Notes under the pieces: model-generated
The model's database searches: none
What the model was told of the DNA's origin: nothing
The model's input: only the letters and a program-made list of their open reading frames with translations
Shown: positions 17,698-27,992 of the stretch, piece after piece
Numbering within the stretch: position 1 is the first letter of the stretch
Layout of the letters: each line of letters starts with the position of its first letter
Assembly (NCBI RefSeq): GCF_002946835.1
Contig: NZ_CP026652.1
Location: forward strand, 4,526,001 to 4,590,000
Length of the DNA: 64,000 nucleotides
DNA from: Streptomyces dengpaensis
GTDB lineage: Bacteria; Actinomycetota; Actinomycetes; Streptomycetales; Streptomycetaceae
Direction of reading: 5' to 3'
Program-made: the position numbers and the translations under genes

Positions 17698-19533
17698 GTG
17701 ACCGGTATGGGTGTGGAGGTGGGCGCGCAGGCCGCGCGTTCCCGGGCTCTCGCTGTGCTGCGCATCCGCAGCAGGGCGTTGGCCGTCGCCCTGCTGCCCG
17801 CGGCCGTCGCCGTCGTGCTGCTCGTCGGTGGCTCCACCGGCCACATCACCGGCGGCAGCTGGGGGACCACCCGCTGGATCGTCACGGTCCTCGCCGCCCT
17901 CGTCCTGCTCGCCGCCGCCGGCATCGCGCTCGTCGTCGCCCGCTCGCGTCCCGCCATGAGCCCCACCGTCCCGATCGCCGAGGAATCCGCGCCCGACCTC
18001 TACCGCATGGTTCGCGACCTGGCCGACCGCCTCGAAGTCCCGGCCCCCTCGGCGATAGCGCTCACCCCGGACTGCGACAGCTGGCTGGAGGACCGCACCC
18101 ACCCGGCGCACGGCCCACCCCCGCTCGCCGGCAGGGACGAAATAGCAGGAGTACGGGGCATACGGGGAGCGCGGGGCATACGGGGACTGTCGACGCGGCC
18201 CCGCCGAGCCCCCTCCGCTCCCGTCCTCGTCATCGGCTCCCCGTTCCTGTGGTGGATGCGGGTCGGGGAACTGCGCGCGGTCCTCGCCCCGGTCGTCGCC
18301 GGTACGGGTCCTTCGGCGCACCCCGACATAGCTGCGGCCCGTCGTTTCGTACGAGGCCTGGACGCGGCCGTGGCCGTGACCTCGGCGCCGACGCGCGCAC
18401 CCCTGTCGCGTACGGTCCTCGGCGGTGTCGGCTGGGTCACCCGCGTGCTGCTGCGCAGCTGTCGGGGCCACGCGGCCGAGATGGAACGAGGCGTGGCGGC
18501 CGCCGCGGCCGAGCGTGCACAGGCTGTGGATTACGGCCTGCGGATCGTCGCGCAGGAACAGGTGGGCCTGGCGTACGCGGGCTGGGACCGGCTCCTGACC
18601 CGTGTGGCGCTGCCCGCCTGGCGGATGGGCCGCTGGCCCTCCCGGCTGGACGCGGGCGTCGTCGCGGCGCTGACCGAGCTGTCCCGCCGCGACCGCCTGG
18701 CCGAGGGCTTCGCCTCCCGCCTCGGCGAGCGCCCCGCCTGCGACCTGCTCGAAGAGCCCGGCAGGGTGGACGAGGCGGCCTCGCTCCTCGCCGCCCGCCT
18801 CTTCCACGGCGGCCCCGCCGAGCCCGGGCCGGACTGGGCGCCGGTCACCTGGCAGGACTACCCGGACGAGGTCGTCGACCGCAAATGGCGCTCCGACGCC
18901 GCGCGCCTCCACCGGGTGCTGGACGCGCTGGGCGTCCGGCACTCCACCGGCCCGGCGACGCGCGACTCGGGCCGTCCGACGCTGGCGCGGGTGATGGAGC
19001 ACCTCGCCACGCCTCCGGAGGACAGGGAGGCGCCCGTCCCGGACGCGGCTGCCCTCACCGCCCATCGCGCGGACATATCCCCGGAGACGGACGAGGACGA
19101 CGCGGAGCTCGCCCTCGGGAACGAGCGGACGTCCGCGCTCGCGGCCGGGCTGCTCGCGGAGCTGGCCCGCGAGGAGGCGTCGGGGCCGGCCGCGACGCCC
19201 GCCCCGGCCGGGGGCACCGAGCATCAAGGCCCCGACCGGGCCCTCTGGGACGATGGGACGCTTCCCCTGTTTCCCCTTCAGCCACCCCGGACCGCTCGTG
19301 AGCTGCTGGCCGACCATGTCACGGCGATGGTGTGCTGCGCCGCGATGGACACCGCGGGGGCTGCGCCCGGCCTCGACTGGCTCGACGGGCCGTCCCTCCT
19401 CGTCGGCGGCGTGCGCGCCGCCGACCTCGGGCCGCGGGTCCTCACCCTCGTCGAATCCGGCGACCCCGACCCCCTCCGCGACTGGCTCCGCCACCTGGGC
19501 GTCCGCCCGGAGAAACCGGTCCGCCTGGTCTGA
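17698..19533 (+). CDS. Membrane protein resembling an M48 peptidase that has lost its zinc site
   Basis: 611 residues. Two N-terminal membrane helices (about 28-46 and 60-82) precede a segment that follows the M48/HtpX layout: VPAPSAIALTPDCDSWLEDR, then PVLVIGSPFLWWMRVGELRAVLAPVVAG. At the point where M48 peptidases have HEXXH after ELRAVLA, this protein has PVVAG, so the catalytic histidines and glutamate are absent. The C-terminal 350 residues (helical, then a DYLADH-like region ARELLADHVTAM) are not recognised. From memory it matches a conserved hypothetical membrane gene between purD and purC in other streptomycetes. Possibly a pseudo-protease with a binding role. Confidence 0.75.
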   Translation: MTGMGVEVGAQAARSRALAVLRIRSRALAVALLPAAVAVVLLVGGSTGHITGGSWGTTRWIVTVLAALVLLAAAGIALVVARSRPAMSPTVPIAEESAPDLYRMVRDLADRLEVPAPSAIALTPDCDSWLEDRTHPAHGPPPLAGRDEIAGVRGIRGARGIRGLSTRPRRAPSAPVLVIGSPFLWWMRVGELRAVLAPVVAGTGPSAHPDIAAARRFVRGLDAAVAVTSAPTRAPLSRTVLGGVGWVTRVLLRSCRGHAAEMERGVAAAAAERAQAVDYGLRIVAQEQVGLAYAGWDRLLTRVALPAWRMGRWPSRLDAGVVAALTELSRRDRLAEGFASRLGERPACDLLEEPGRVDEAASLLAARLFHGGPAEPGPDWAPVTWQDYPDEVVDRKWRSDAARLHRVLDALGVRHSTGPATRDSGRPTLARVMEHLATPPEDREAPVPDAAALTAHRADISPETDEDDAELALGNERTSALAAGLLAELAREEASGPAATPAPAGGTEHQGPDRALWDDGTLPLFPLQPPRTARELLADHVTAMVCCAAMDTAGAAPGLDWLDGPSLLVGGVRAADLGPRVLTLVESGDPDPLRDWLRHLGVRPEKPVRLV

Positions 19534-19561
19534 GCCGGCGCCCCCGGCTGCGGGCGGGGAT

Positions 19562-19674
19562 GTTTTTCGCCCCCTCCGCCCCTACCCTTCCCGTACCTGA
19601 GGGCTGCCGCCCCAGCCCCCTGCATCGGCCTGAAAAACGGCGGCCTCGTCCTCAAACGCCGGACGGGCTAAAAG
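19562..19674 (-). repeat. Dispersed intergenic repeat, copy 2 (reverse orientation)
   Basis: TTTTTCGCCCCCTCCGCCCC, CGTACCTGAGGGC and CTCAAACGCCGGACGGGC correspond to the reverse complement of the element at 15690-15793, with a diverged centre. A short extra copy of its end (CGCCGGACGGGCT) follows at about 19684-19696. It fills much of the 19534-19925 gap; the rest has a 21-bp direct repeat (19850-19870 and 19871-19891). Confidence 0.65.
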
Positions 19675-19925
19675 ATCTCCAGCGCCGGACGGGCTGGTGG
19701 TGCACCCGCACTCGCCAGCGCACGGCCCCGACCCACCCACCGGCGGTGGGCGAAACCGGTGCCATAGGCGGAGCCCCTCGTTCCACTCACGCCAATTCGC
19801 GACGAACGGTGACGGACTACGTGCGGAATGTGATGTGCTGGGACCGATCGCGCACACGGCAAGGGCTTACGCGCACACGGCAAGGGCTCACAAGGACAAC
19901 GGGGGCAAGAGGGAGGGGAGCAGGC

Positions 19926-21509
19926 ATGGGGTCGGAGCAGATTCGCCGCTGGGAGTCGGGAGCACTCGCGCACGCCGTGACGGACCCCTTCGGCCAGGGC
20001 CCCGTCCCCTGGCTCCGCGGCGACGAGCACTACTTCGACGACACCGGCCACGTCGTCCCCTGGTACATCGACCACATCGAAAACGTCGGAAGCGTCGAAA
20101 ACACCGACCCCGCCCAGGGCGCCACCCTCGTACGCGACGACCGCGACCCCAAGACCACGGCCACAGCGACGGCCAGGACCAAGACGGGCGCCAAGCGCCC
20201 CATCCCGCACCCCCGAGCCGGAGGCCCCCGCTCCGCCGACGACGTCCACCGCCAGATCAAGGGCTTCACCTCCACCGGCGCGGCCGCCCCCGGCGAGGCC
20301 ATCGACTTCCACATCACCGTCGACCCGCCCCAGGAATTCAGCGTCGACATCTACCGGATCGGCCACTACGGAGGCGAGGGCGCCAGCAAGATCACCACCA
20401 GCCCCCGCCTTTCCGGCATCGTCCAGCCCTCGCCCCTCACCGCCGACCGCACCGTCTCCTGCCACCACTGGTGGCTTTCCTGGCGGCTCCAGATCCCCTC
20501 CTACTGGAGCATCGGCGCGTACGTCGCCGTCCTCACCACCGTCGACGGCTACCGCTCCCACGTCCCCTTCACCATCCGCGACAACCACCCGGCGGACCTG
20601 CTCCTGCTCCTCCCCGACATCACCTGGCAGGCGTACAACCTCTATCCGGAGGACGGCCACACCGGCGCCAGCCTCTACCACGCATGGGACGAGAACGGCC
20701 GCCTGCTCGGCGAGGCGGACGCCGCGACGACCGTCTCCTTCGACCGGCCGTACGCGGGCGCCGGCCTTCCCCTCCACGTAGGCCACGCCTACGACTTCAT
20801 CCGCTGGGCCGAGCGCTACGGCTACGACCTCGCCTACGCCGACGCCCGCGACCTGCACGCCGGGCGCGTCGACCCCACCCGCTACCGCGGCCTCGTCTTC
20901 CCGGGGCACGACGAGTACTGGTCGACGCAGATGCGCCGCACCACGGAACTCGCCCGCGAGTACGGCTCCTCGCTCGTCTTCCTCTCCGCCAACACCATGT
21001 ACTGGCAGGTGGAGTTGGGCCCGTCCCCGTCCGGCGTCGCCGATCGCCTGCTGACCTGCCGCAAACGCAAGGGCCCGGGGAAGCCGGCCCTCTGGCGGGA
21101 AATCGACCGCCCGGAGCAGCAACTCATCGGCATCCAGTACGCGGGGCGGGTCCCCGAACCGCACCCGCTGGTCGTCCGCAACGCCGACCACTGGCTGTGG
21201 GAGGCGACCGGCGCGCACGAGGGCGACGAGCTGGAAGGCATGGTCGCGGGCGAGGCCGACCGCTACTTCCCGCGCACCCCGCTGCCGGAGCACCAGGGCC
21301 GCATCCTGCTCGCCCACTCCCCGTACCGGGACAGCGAGGGCGTCACCCGCCACCAGGAGACCTCCCTCTACCGGGCCCCGTCCGGCGCCCTGGTCTTCGC
21401 ATCCGGAACGTTCGCCTGGTCCCCGGCCCTCGACCGCCCCGGCCACGTGGACACCCGCATCCAGCGAGCCACCGCGAACCTCCTGGACCGCATCTGCAAA
21501 CGCGACTGA
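19926..21509 (+). CDS. N,N-dimethylformamidase beta-subunit-like protein
   Basis: 527 residues from ATG 19926, preceded by a strong GGGAGGGGAG. An N-terminal all-beta region (GEAIDFHITVDPPQEFSVDIYRIGHYGGEGA; the TTVDGYRSHVPFTIRD strand) leads to the large-subunit domain of N,N-dimethylformamidase: LLLPDITWQAYNLY, VFPGHDEYWSTQMR, SSLVFLSANTMYWQV and VFASGTFAWSPAL. In true DMFase this subunit carries a mononuclear iron site and needs a small alpha subunit, for which no gene is seen here. No signal peptide. Substrate unknown; amide hydrolysis is a guess from family. Confidence 0.8.
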   Translation: MGSEQIRRWESGALAHAVTDPFGQGPVPWLRGDEHYFDDTGHVVPWYIDHIENVGSVENTDPAQGATLVRDDRDPKTTATATARTKTGAKRPIPHPRAGGPRSADDVHRQIKGFTSTGAAAPGEAIDFHITVDPPQEFSVDIYRIGHYGGEGASKITTSPRLSGIVQPSPLTADRTVSCHHWWLSWRLQIPSYWSIGAYVAVLTTVDGYRSHVPFTIRDNHPADLLLLLPDITWQAYNLYPEDGHTGASLYHAWDENGRLLGEADAATTVSFDRPYAGAGLPLHVGHAYDFIRWAERYGYDLAYADARDLHAGRVDPTRYRGLVFPGHDEYWSTQMRRTTELAREYGSSLVFLSANTMYWQVELGPSPSGVADRLLTCRKRKGPGKPALWREIDRPEQQLIGIQYAGRVPEPHPLVVRNADHWLWEATGAHEGDELEGMVAGEADRYFPRTPLPEHQGRILLAHSPYRDSEGVTRHQETSLYRAPSGALVFASGTFAWSPALDRPGHVDTRIQRATANLLDRICKRD

Positions 21510-21619
21510 CCGAGCACCTCTCACGCCGCGTCCCGCACGCCACCACCCACCCCCTGGCCAAAGTCACTCCCCCCATACGGGAGAATCGAGCCAATTAGAC
21601 AGATCCACGGGGAGGAACC

Positions 21620-22519
21620 GTGTCCGGATTCGTAGAAAAGCCCGAGCCCCTCGAGGTTCCGGGTCTGGTGCATCTGCACACCGGCAAGGTGCGCGACCTG
21701 TACCAGAACGAGGCGGGCGACCTCGTGATGGTCGCCAGCGACCGCATCTCCGCCTTCGACTGGGTGCTCCCCACCGAGATCCCCGACAAGGGCCGCACGC
21801 TCACCCAGCTCTCCCTGTGGTGGTTCGACCAGCTCGCCGACCTGGTACCCAACCACGTCCTGAGCACCGAACTCCCGCCGGGCGCCCCCGACGACTGGGC
21901 CGGCCGCACCCTGATCTGCAAGTCCCTGCAGATGGTCCCGGTCGAGTGCGTCGCCCGCGGCTATCTCACCGGTTCCGGCCTCGTCGAGTACGACGAGGCC
22001 CGCACCGTCTGCGGCCTCGCCCTCCCCGAAGGCCTCGTCGACGGCTCGGAACTTCCTGCCCCGATCTTCACCCCCGCCACCAAGGCCGCGGTCGGCGATC
22101 ACGACGAGAACGTCTCGTACGAGGAGGTCGCCCGCCAGGTCGGCGCCGAGACCGCTGCCCAGCTGCGCCAGACCACCCTCGCCGTCTACGGCCGCGCCCG
22201 CGACATCGCCCGCGACCGGGGCATCATCCTCGCCGACACCAAGTTCGAGTTCGGCTTCGAGGGGGAGACGCTCGTCCTCGCCGACGAGGTGCTGACCCCG
22301 GACTCGTCCCGCTTCTGGCCCGCCGACGTATGGGAGCCGGGTCACGCGCAGCCGTCCTTCGACAAGCAGTACGTCCGCGACTGGCTGATCTCCGCCGAGT
22401 CCGGCTGGGACCGCAAGAGCGAGCAGCCGCCGCCCGCGCTGCCCCCGCACGTCGTGGAGGCGACCCGCGCGAAGTACATCGAGGCGTACGAGCGCCTGAC
22501 CGGCGCCAGCTGGTCGTGA
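21620..22519 (+). CDS. purC: SAICAR synthetase (phosphoribosylaminoimidazole-succinocarboxamide synthase)
   Basis: 299 residues from GTG 21620, preceded by GGGGAGGAACC. Joins aspartate to CAIR with ATP in purine synthesis. Family motifs: HTGKVRDLYQ at the nucleotide site, VASDRISAFDWVLPTEIPDKG, VPVECVARGYLTGSG, LADTKFEFGF and WPADVWEPGHAQPSFDKQYVRDW. The gene is alone between the formamidase-like gene and a bidirectional hairpin. Confidence 0.97.
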   Translation: MSGFVEKPEPLEVPGLVHLHTGKVRDLYQNEAGDLVMVASDRISAFDWVLPTEIPDKGRTLTQLSLWWFDQLADLVPNHVLSTELPPGAPDDWAGRTLICKSLQMVPVECVARGYLTGSGLVEYDEARTVCGLALPEGLVDGSELPAPIFTPATKAAVGDHDENVSYEEVARQVGAETAAQLRQTTLAVYGRARDIARDRGIILADTKFEFGFEGETLVLADEVLTPDSSRFWPADVWEPGHAQPSFDKQYVRDWLISAESGWDRKSEQPPPALPPHVVEATRAKYIEAYERLTGASWS

Positions 22520-22528
22520 AGGCACGAA

Positions 22529-22560
22529 GAAGCCCCCGACCCGGAAGGGTCGGGGGCTTC
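22529..22560. terminator. Bidirectional terminator between purC and tRNA-Gly
   Basis: Perfect 14-bp stem (22529-22542 with 22547-22560), loop GGAA, followed by TTT on the plus strand. It separates rightward purC from the leftward tRNA-Gly. Confidence 0.9.
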
Positions 22561-22568
22561 TTTCCCTG

Positions 22569-22641
22569 AGCGGACGACGAGGCTCGAACTCGCGACCTCA
22601 ACCTTGGCAAGGTTGCGCTCTACCAACTGAGCTACGTCCGC
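22569..22641 (-). tRNA. tRNA-Gly (anticodon GCC), copy 1
   Basis: 73 nt; acceptor GCGGACG/CGTCCGC, anticodon loop CTTGCCAAG, T-loop GTTCGAGCC. Identical in sequence to the tRNA at 23527-23599. Confidence 0.96.
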
Positions 22642-22664
22642 ACTGCGCCGTGGCGCGACAGCCA

Positions 22665-23389
22665 CTATACCCAACCTCGCTCACGCGCGAGACGCACCGC
22701 CACGTGGCGGTTCTCGGCCTCGAGCTTGGACACGGCCGACGACAGATAGTTCCGCTCCGTCCCCTGGGACAGCGCGGCCCGCTCGGCGATCTCCGCGATG
22801 GGCGCCCCATCAGCGGCGAATTCGAGCACCTCGGCCTCGCGCGCGGTCAACGGCGAATCCCCGGCGGAGATCGCGTCGGCGGCCAACTCCGGATCCACAT
22901 AACGGTTCCCCGCATGCACCGTACGAATGATCTCCGAGAGCCGCTGCGCACTGACCGTCTTCGGGACGAACCCGCGCACACCCGCCGCAAGCACCCGCTT
23001 CAGATGCCCCGGCCGCCCATGACTCGTCACGATCAACACCTGACAGCCGGGCAGTTCGGCCCGCAGCGATGTGGCCACCCTCACACTGTCCGCCCCCGGC
23101 ATCCGAAGATCCGGACGGCGACATCGGGCTCGTACGCAGACTTCGGCGACCGGAGGCAGGTCCCCGAGGAAGCAGCCGTCGGGCAGCTCGCGCACCAACT
23201 CCCGGGCGCTCCGGCACCCTTCGGCGTTGAACCCGGTCGTCGGCTCGTCGAGGAAGAGAACCTCGGGACGGCCGAGGAGCTCACCGTGGCCCACGGAGAA
23301 AGTGACCCCGCGGGCCGCCTCGAAATCTCCCCGTACACACGCCGCAGATCAGTGACCTCAATCACGTCATCGTGCTCATTCGTGTTCAT
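22665..23389 (-). pseudogene. Decayed ABC-transporter ATPase fused to the remains of a NarL/DesR-type response regulator
   Basis: ATG at 23389-23387 starts an ABC ATPase (MNTNEHDDVIEVTDLRRVYG) that shifts frame after about 22 codons. The next frame gives ARGVTFSVGHGELL and then jumps to the Walker B region, RPEVLFLDEPTTGFNAEG; Walker A and the LSGGQ signature are missing. A few residues later the same frame becomes the second half of a response-regulator receiver (GCQVLIVTSHGRPGHLKR, VRGFVPKTVSAQRL) and an intact LuxR-type helix-turn-helix (LTAREAEVLEFAADGAPIAE, then IAERAALSQGTERNYLSSAV). At least one frameshift and two deletions are implied. In relatives a transporter and two-component system are expected here. 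Confidence 0.75.
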
Positions 23390-23488
23390 GAAAACAGCGT
23401 CCCCCCGGGGACAAGGTCCGGACGACATCAGGCGCACGCACGAAAAGACAACAGCGGCGCGCGCACGACTCTCGTACGCGGACACGAG

Positions 23489-23517
23489 AAAGGCCCCGGT
23501 CATGGACCGGGGCCTTT
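23489..23517 (-). terminator. Terminator after tRNA-Gly copy 2
   Basis: Perfect 13-bp stem (23489-23501 with 23505-23517) including AAAGGCCCCGG, three-base loop. Lies just downstream of the leftward tRNA-Gly at 23527. Confidence 0.8.
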
Positions 23518-23526
23518 GCTTACTGG

Positions 23527-23599
23527 AGCGGACGACGAGGCTCGAACTCGCGACCTCAACCTTGGCAAGGTTGCGCTCTACCAACTGAGCTACGTCCGC
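23527..23599 (-). tRNA. tRNA-Gly (anticodon GCC), copy 2
   Basis: 73 nt, identical to 22569-22641, anticodon loop CTTGCCAAG. Confidence 0.96.
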
Positions 23600-23679
23600 A
23601 TTGCTCCCGACCGGCTTTCACCGATCGGTGCGAGCACCAGCCTACCTGATCCACAAGAGTGGTCGGACCGGCGATGCAG

Positions 23680-23751
23680 AGCGGGTGACAGGAATTGCAC
23701 ACTGCGCCTTCCCCCTGGAAGGGGGATGTTCTACTACTGAACTACACCCGC
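23680..23751 (-). tRNA. tRNA-Gly (anticodon TCC)
   Basis: 72 nt; acceptor GCGGGTG/CACCCGC with one-sided T discriminator, anticodon loop CCTTCCAGG, T-arm TGCAATTCC. Part of the same leftward glycine tRNA group. Confidence 0.94.
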
Positions 23752-23844
23752 ATGACTCCTCGGAGTTTCGGCCTTTCGGCCTTGCCCCTCGGCGTGCTCC
23801 AGACTCTAGCTGATCAGCAGGGGGTCAGCGCAAGTCTGTTGTCC

Positions 23845-23868
23845 CGAGGGCTCGATGACGAGCCCTCG
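23845..23868 (-). terminator. Terminator after lsrL
   Basis: Perfect 10-bp stem CGAGGGCTCG/CGAGCCCTCG with loop ATGA, about 80 nt beyond the lsrL stop on the minus strand. Confidence 0.7.
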
Positions 23869-23946
23869 CGGACGCCGCACGGTCCGCACGGCGGGGCCCC
23901 GCACGATCCACAGGGGTCCGCGCGGCCCGCACGGCGGGGTCTCGGT

Positions 23947-24264
23947 TCAGTGCGCCTCGGCGAACGCCTCGTACACCTTCTTGGGGATGCGGCCTCGCGG
24001 CGGCACGTCCATCTTGTTGGAGCGGGCCCAGGCGCGGACGGCGGCCGGGTCGGGGGTCAACGCGGTGTGCGTGTACGCCTTCCCGGACTTCGCCTGCTTA
24101 CGGCCGGCCTCGACGTAGGGCGCGAGCGCCTTACGCAGTTTCTTGGCATTGGCTGGATTGAGGTCGATCTCGTACGACTTGCCGTCGAGTCCGAAGGCGA
24201 TCGTTTCCGCCGCTTCTGAGCCGTCGATGTCGTCAAAGAGAGTGACCACGACACGCTGCGCCAC
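23947..24264 (-). CDS. lsrL: Lsr2-family nucleoid-associated protein (LsrL)
   Basis: 105 residues, the normal Lsr2 length. The N-terminal dimerisation domain reads MAQRVVVTLFDDIDGSEAAE, then TIAFGLDGKSYEIDL, with the basic linker AGRKQAKSGKAYTHT. The C-terminal DNA-binding helix pair (VRAWARSNKMDVPPRGRIP) has the AT-hook-like RGR that inserts into the AT-rich minor groove; Lsr2 proteins silence low-GC foreign genes. Streptomyces have two paralogues; the position beside purSQL fits the second one (SCO4076, from memory). Divergent from purS across a 359-bp, relatively AT-rich gap that could itself be a target. Confidence 0.92.
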   Translation of the reverse strand: MAQRVVVTLFDDIDGSEAAETIAFGLDGKSYEIDLNPANAKKLRKALAPYVEAGRKQAKSGKAYTHTALTPDPAAVRAWARSNKMDVPPRGRIPKKVYEAFAEAH

Positions 24265-24523
24265 GAATATCGGTCCCTTCGTGCGGCATCTCTGCGATCA
24301 AGGCATGACGTGCGCCGACGTCATGGAGTTGTCGGGGAGATGTCGACTGTCCGGCTGTTATTGGGCAAAGTATCGGCTATTGCCATTTCCTTTGTACAGT
24401 GCCCAGCATTGCATTGTGAAGCTCGACTAAAACCCTCCGCGTGTCAGAACGCAATGGGCTCCTGCCGCTCTTCTGAGGTTTTTCCCAGGATTTTCCGTGG
24501 CGGCACCCGCGTCGATGCGGGAT

Positions 24524-24586
24524 CGTGATCACGCTCACGTAGGATTCTACGAATCTACGCGAGTAGAAATTTTGTGCGGGTAGTCT
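24524..24586 (+). promoter_or_regulatory. Cluster of dyads and possible promoter upstream of purSQL
   Basis: CGTGATCACG (24524-24533) is a perfect palindrome. It is followed by overlapping dyads: GTAG-GATT-CTAC (24539-24550), GATTC-TAC-GAATC (24543-24555) and TCTAC-GCGA-GTAGA (24554-24567). TAGTCT (24581-24586) could be a -10 element about 38 nt before the purS start, but no matching -35 was found. The rest of the 24265-24623 gap is AT-rich for this genome with no gene seen. Regulator unknown. Confidence 0.5.
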
Positions 24587-24623
24587 GAAGGAACCTGCTC
24601 AGCACCACACACCGGGAGTGCCA

Positions 24624-24887
24624 GTGGCACGCGTCGTAGTCGACGTCATGCTCAAGCCGGAGATCCTCGACCCCCAGGGCCAGGCGGTGCAGCGTGCACT
24701 GCCGCGCCTCGGTTTCGAAGGTGTCTCCGACGTACGTCAGGGAAAGCGATTCGAACTGGAAGTGGACGGACCGGTGGACGATGCCGCGCTCGCCCGCATC
24801 CATGAACTTGCGGAATCCTTCCTCGCCAACACCGTCATCGAGGACTACATCGTCAAGGTTGAGGAAGTCGCGGAGGCCGGAAAGTGA
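24624..24887 (+). CDS. purS: FGAM synthase subunit PurS
   Basis: 87 residues from GTG 24624, chosen for GGGAG at 24614-24618 (GTG 24618 is in frame two codons earlier). Small structural subunit of the three-part Gram-positive type FGAM synthase; it lets PurQ dock on PurL and passes ammonia. Pattern [38 protein letters not shown] and [15 protein letters not shown] is typical. Its stop overlaps the purQ start. Confidence 0.96.
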   Translation: MARVVVDVMLKPEILDPQGQAVQRALPRLGFEGVSDVRQGKRFELEVDGPVDDAALARIHELAESFLANTVIEDYIVKVEEVAEAGK

Positions 24888-25560
24888 CCGCTCGTATCGG
24901 AGTCGTTACCTTTCCGGGCAGCCTCGACGACCGCGACACACAGCGCGCGATCAGGCTCGCCGGCGCTGAACCCGTCGCTCTCTGGCACAAGGACAAGGAC
25001 CTCAAGCAGGTCGACGCCGTGGTGCTGCCCGGCGGTTTCTCGTACGGCGACTATCTCCGGGCAGGGTCCATCTCGCGTTTCTCGCCCGTGATGGAGACCG
25101 TCATCGAGCAGGCGAAGTCCGGAATGCCGGTCCTCGGCATCTGCAACGGCTTCCAGATCCTCACCGAGGCGCACCTCCTCCCCGGCGCGATGCTCGGCAA
25201 CAACCACCTCCACTTCATCTGCCGCGACCAGAAGCTGCGGGTGGAGAACGCGGGCACCGCCTGGACGACCGACTACGTGTCCGGCCAGGAGATCCACATC
25301 CCGCTGAAGAACATGGACGGACGCTACGTCGCCGACGAGCGCACCCTCGACATGCTGGAGGCTGAGGGCCGGGTCGCCTTCCGGTACCTGGACTTCAACC
25401 CCAACGGCAGCCTTCGGGACATCGCGGGCATCACGAACGAGGCCGGGAACGTGATCGGTCTCATGCCGCACCCCGAGCACGCCGTCGAGCCCCTCGTCGG
25501 GACCGGCCGCACCGACGGCCTCCCGTTCTTCACCTCGATCCTCAAGAAGCTGGTCAACGC

Positions 25561-25564
<4 letters not shown>
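24884..25564 (+). CDS. purQ: FGAM synthase glutaminase subunit PurQ
   Basis: 226 residues; GTG 24884 overlaps the purS stop (GTGA), so translation is coupled. Class I glutamine amidotransferase: [13 protein letters not shown], nucleophile Cys in [14 protein letters not shown] (about residue 87), and the His-x-Glu pair in [11 protein letters not shown] near the end. Supplies ammonia to PurL for FGAR to FGAM. Its stop overlaps purL (ATGA). Confidence 0.97.
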
Positions 25565-27819
<2,255 letters not shown>

Positions 27820-27860
27820 GCGGTCGTACGGCTCGTATGGGCCGTATCGCTCGTACGGCG

Positions 27861-27896
27861 ATGGAGGTCCCGCCCTGATCCGGGCGGGACCTCCAT
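27861..27896 (+). terminator. Intrinsic terminator after purL
   Basis: Perfect 15-bp stem (27861-27875 with 27882-27896), loop TGATCC. Confidence 0.9.
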
Positions 27897-27992
27897 GCGT
27901 TCCGGGATCTGACGCCCTGTTCCGGGATCTGACCCGCCGACTGTCAGTCCTCGCTGTTAGCTTCGTGATCGTCGGCGGGGGATGGGGGAGCG

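Noticed and set aside
22569..23599. The two identical tRNA-Gly genes as att sites of an element
   Set aside because: Both are complete tRNAs and no integrase or cargo gene lies between; gene duplication explains them better, although recombination between them is possible.
24265..24623. Purine riboswitch upstream of purSQL
   Set aside because: No three-way junction with the conserved loop sequences of the purine aptamer could be recognised; the dyads look like protein sites.
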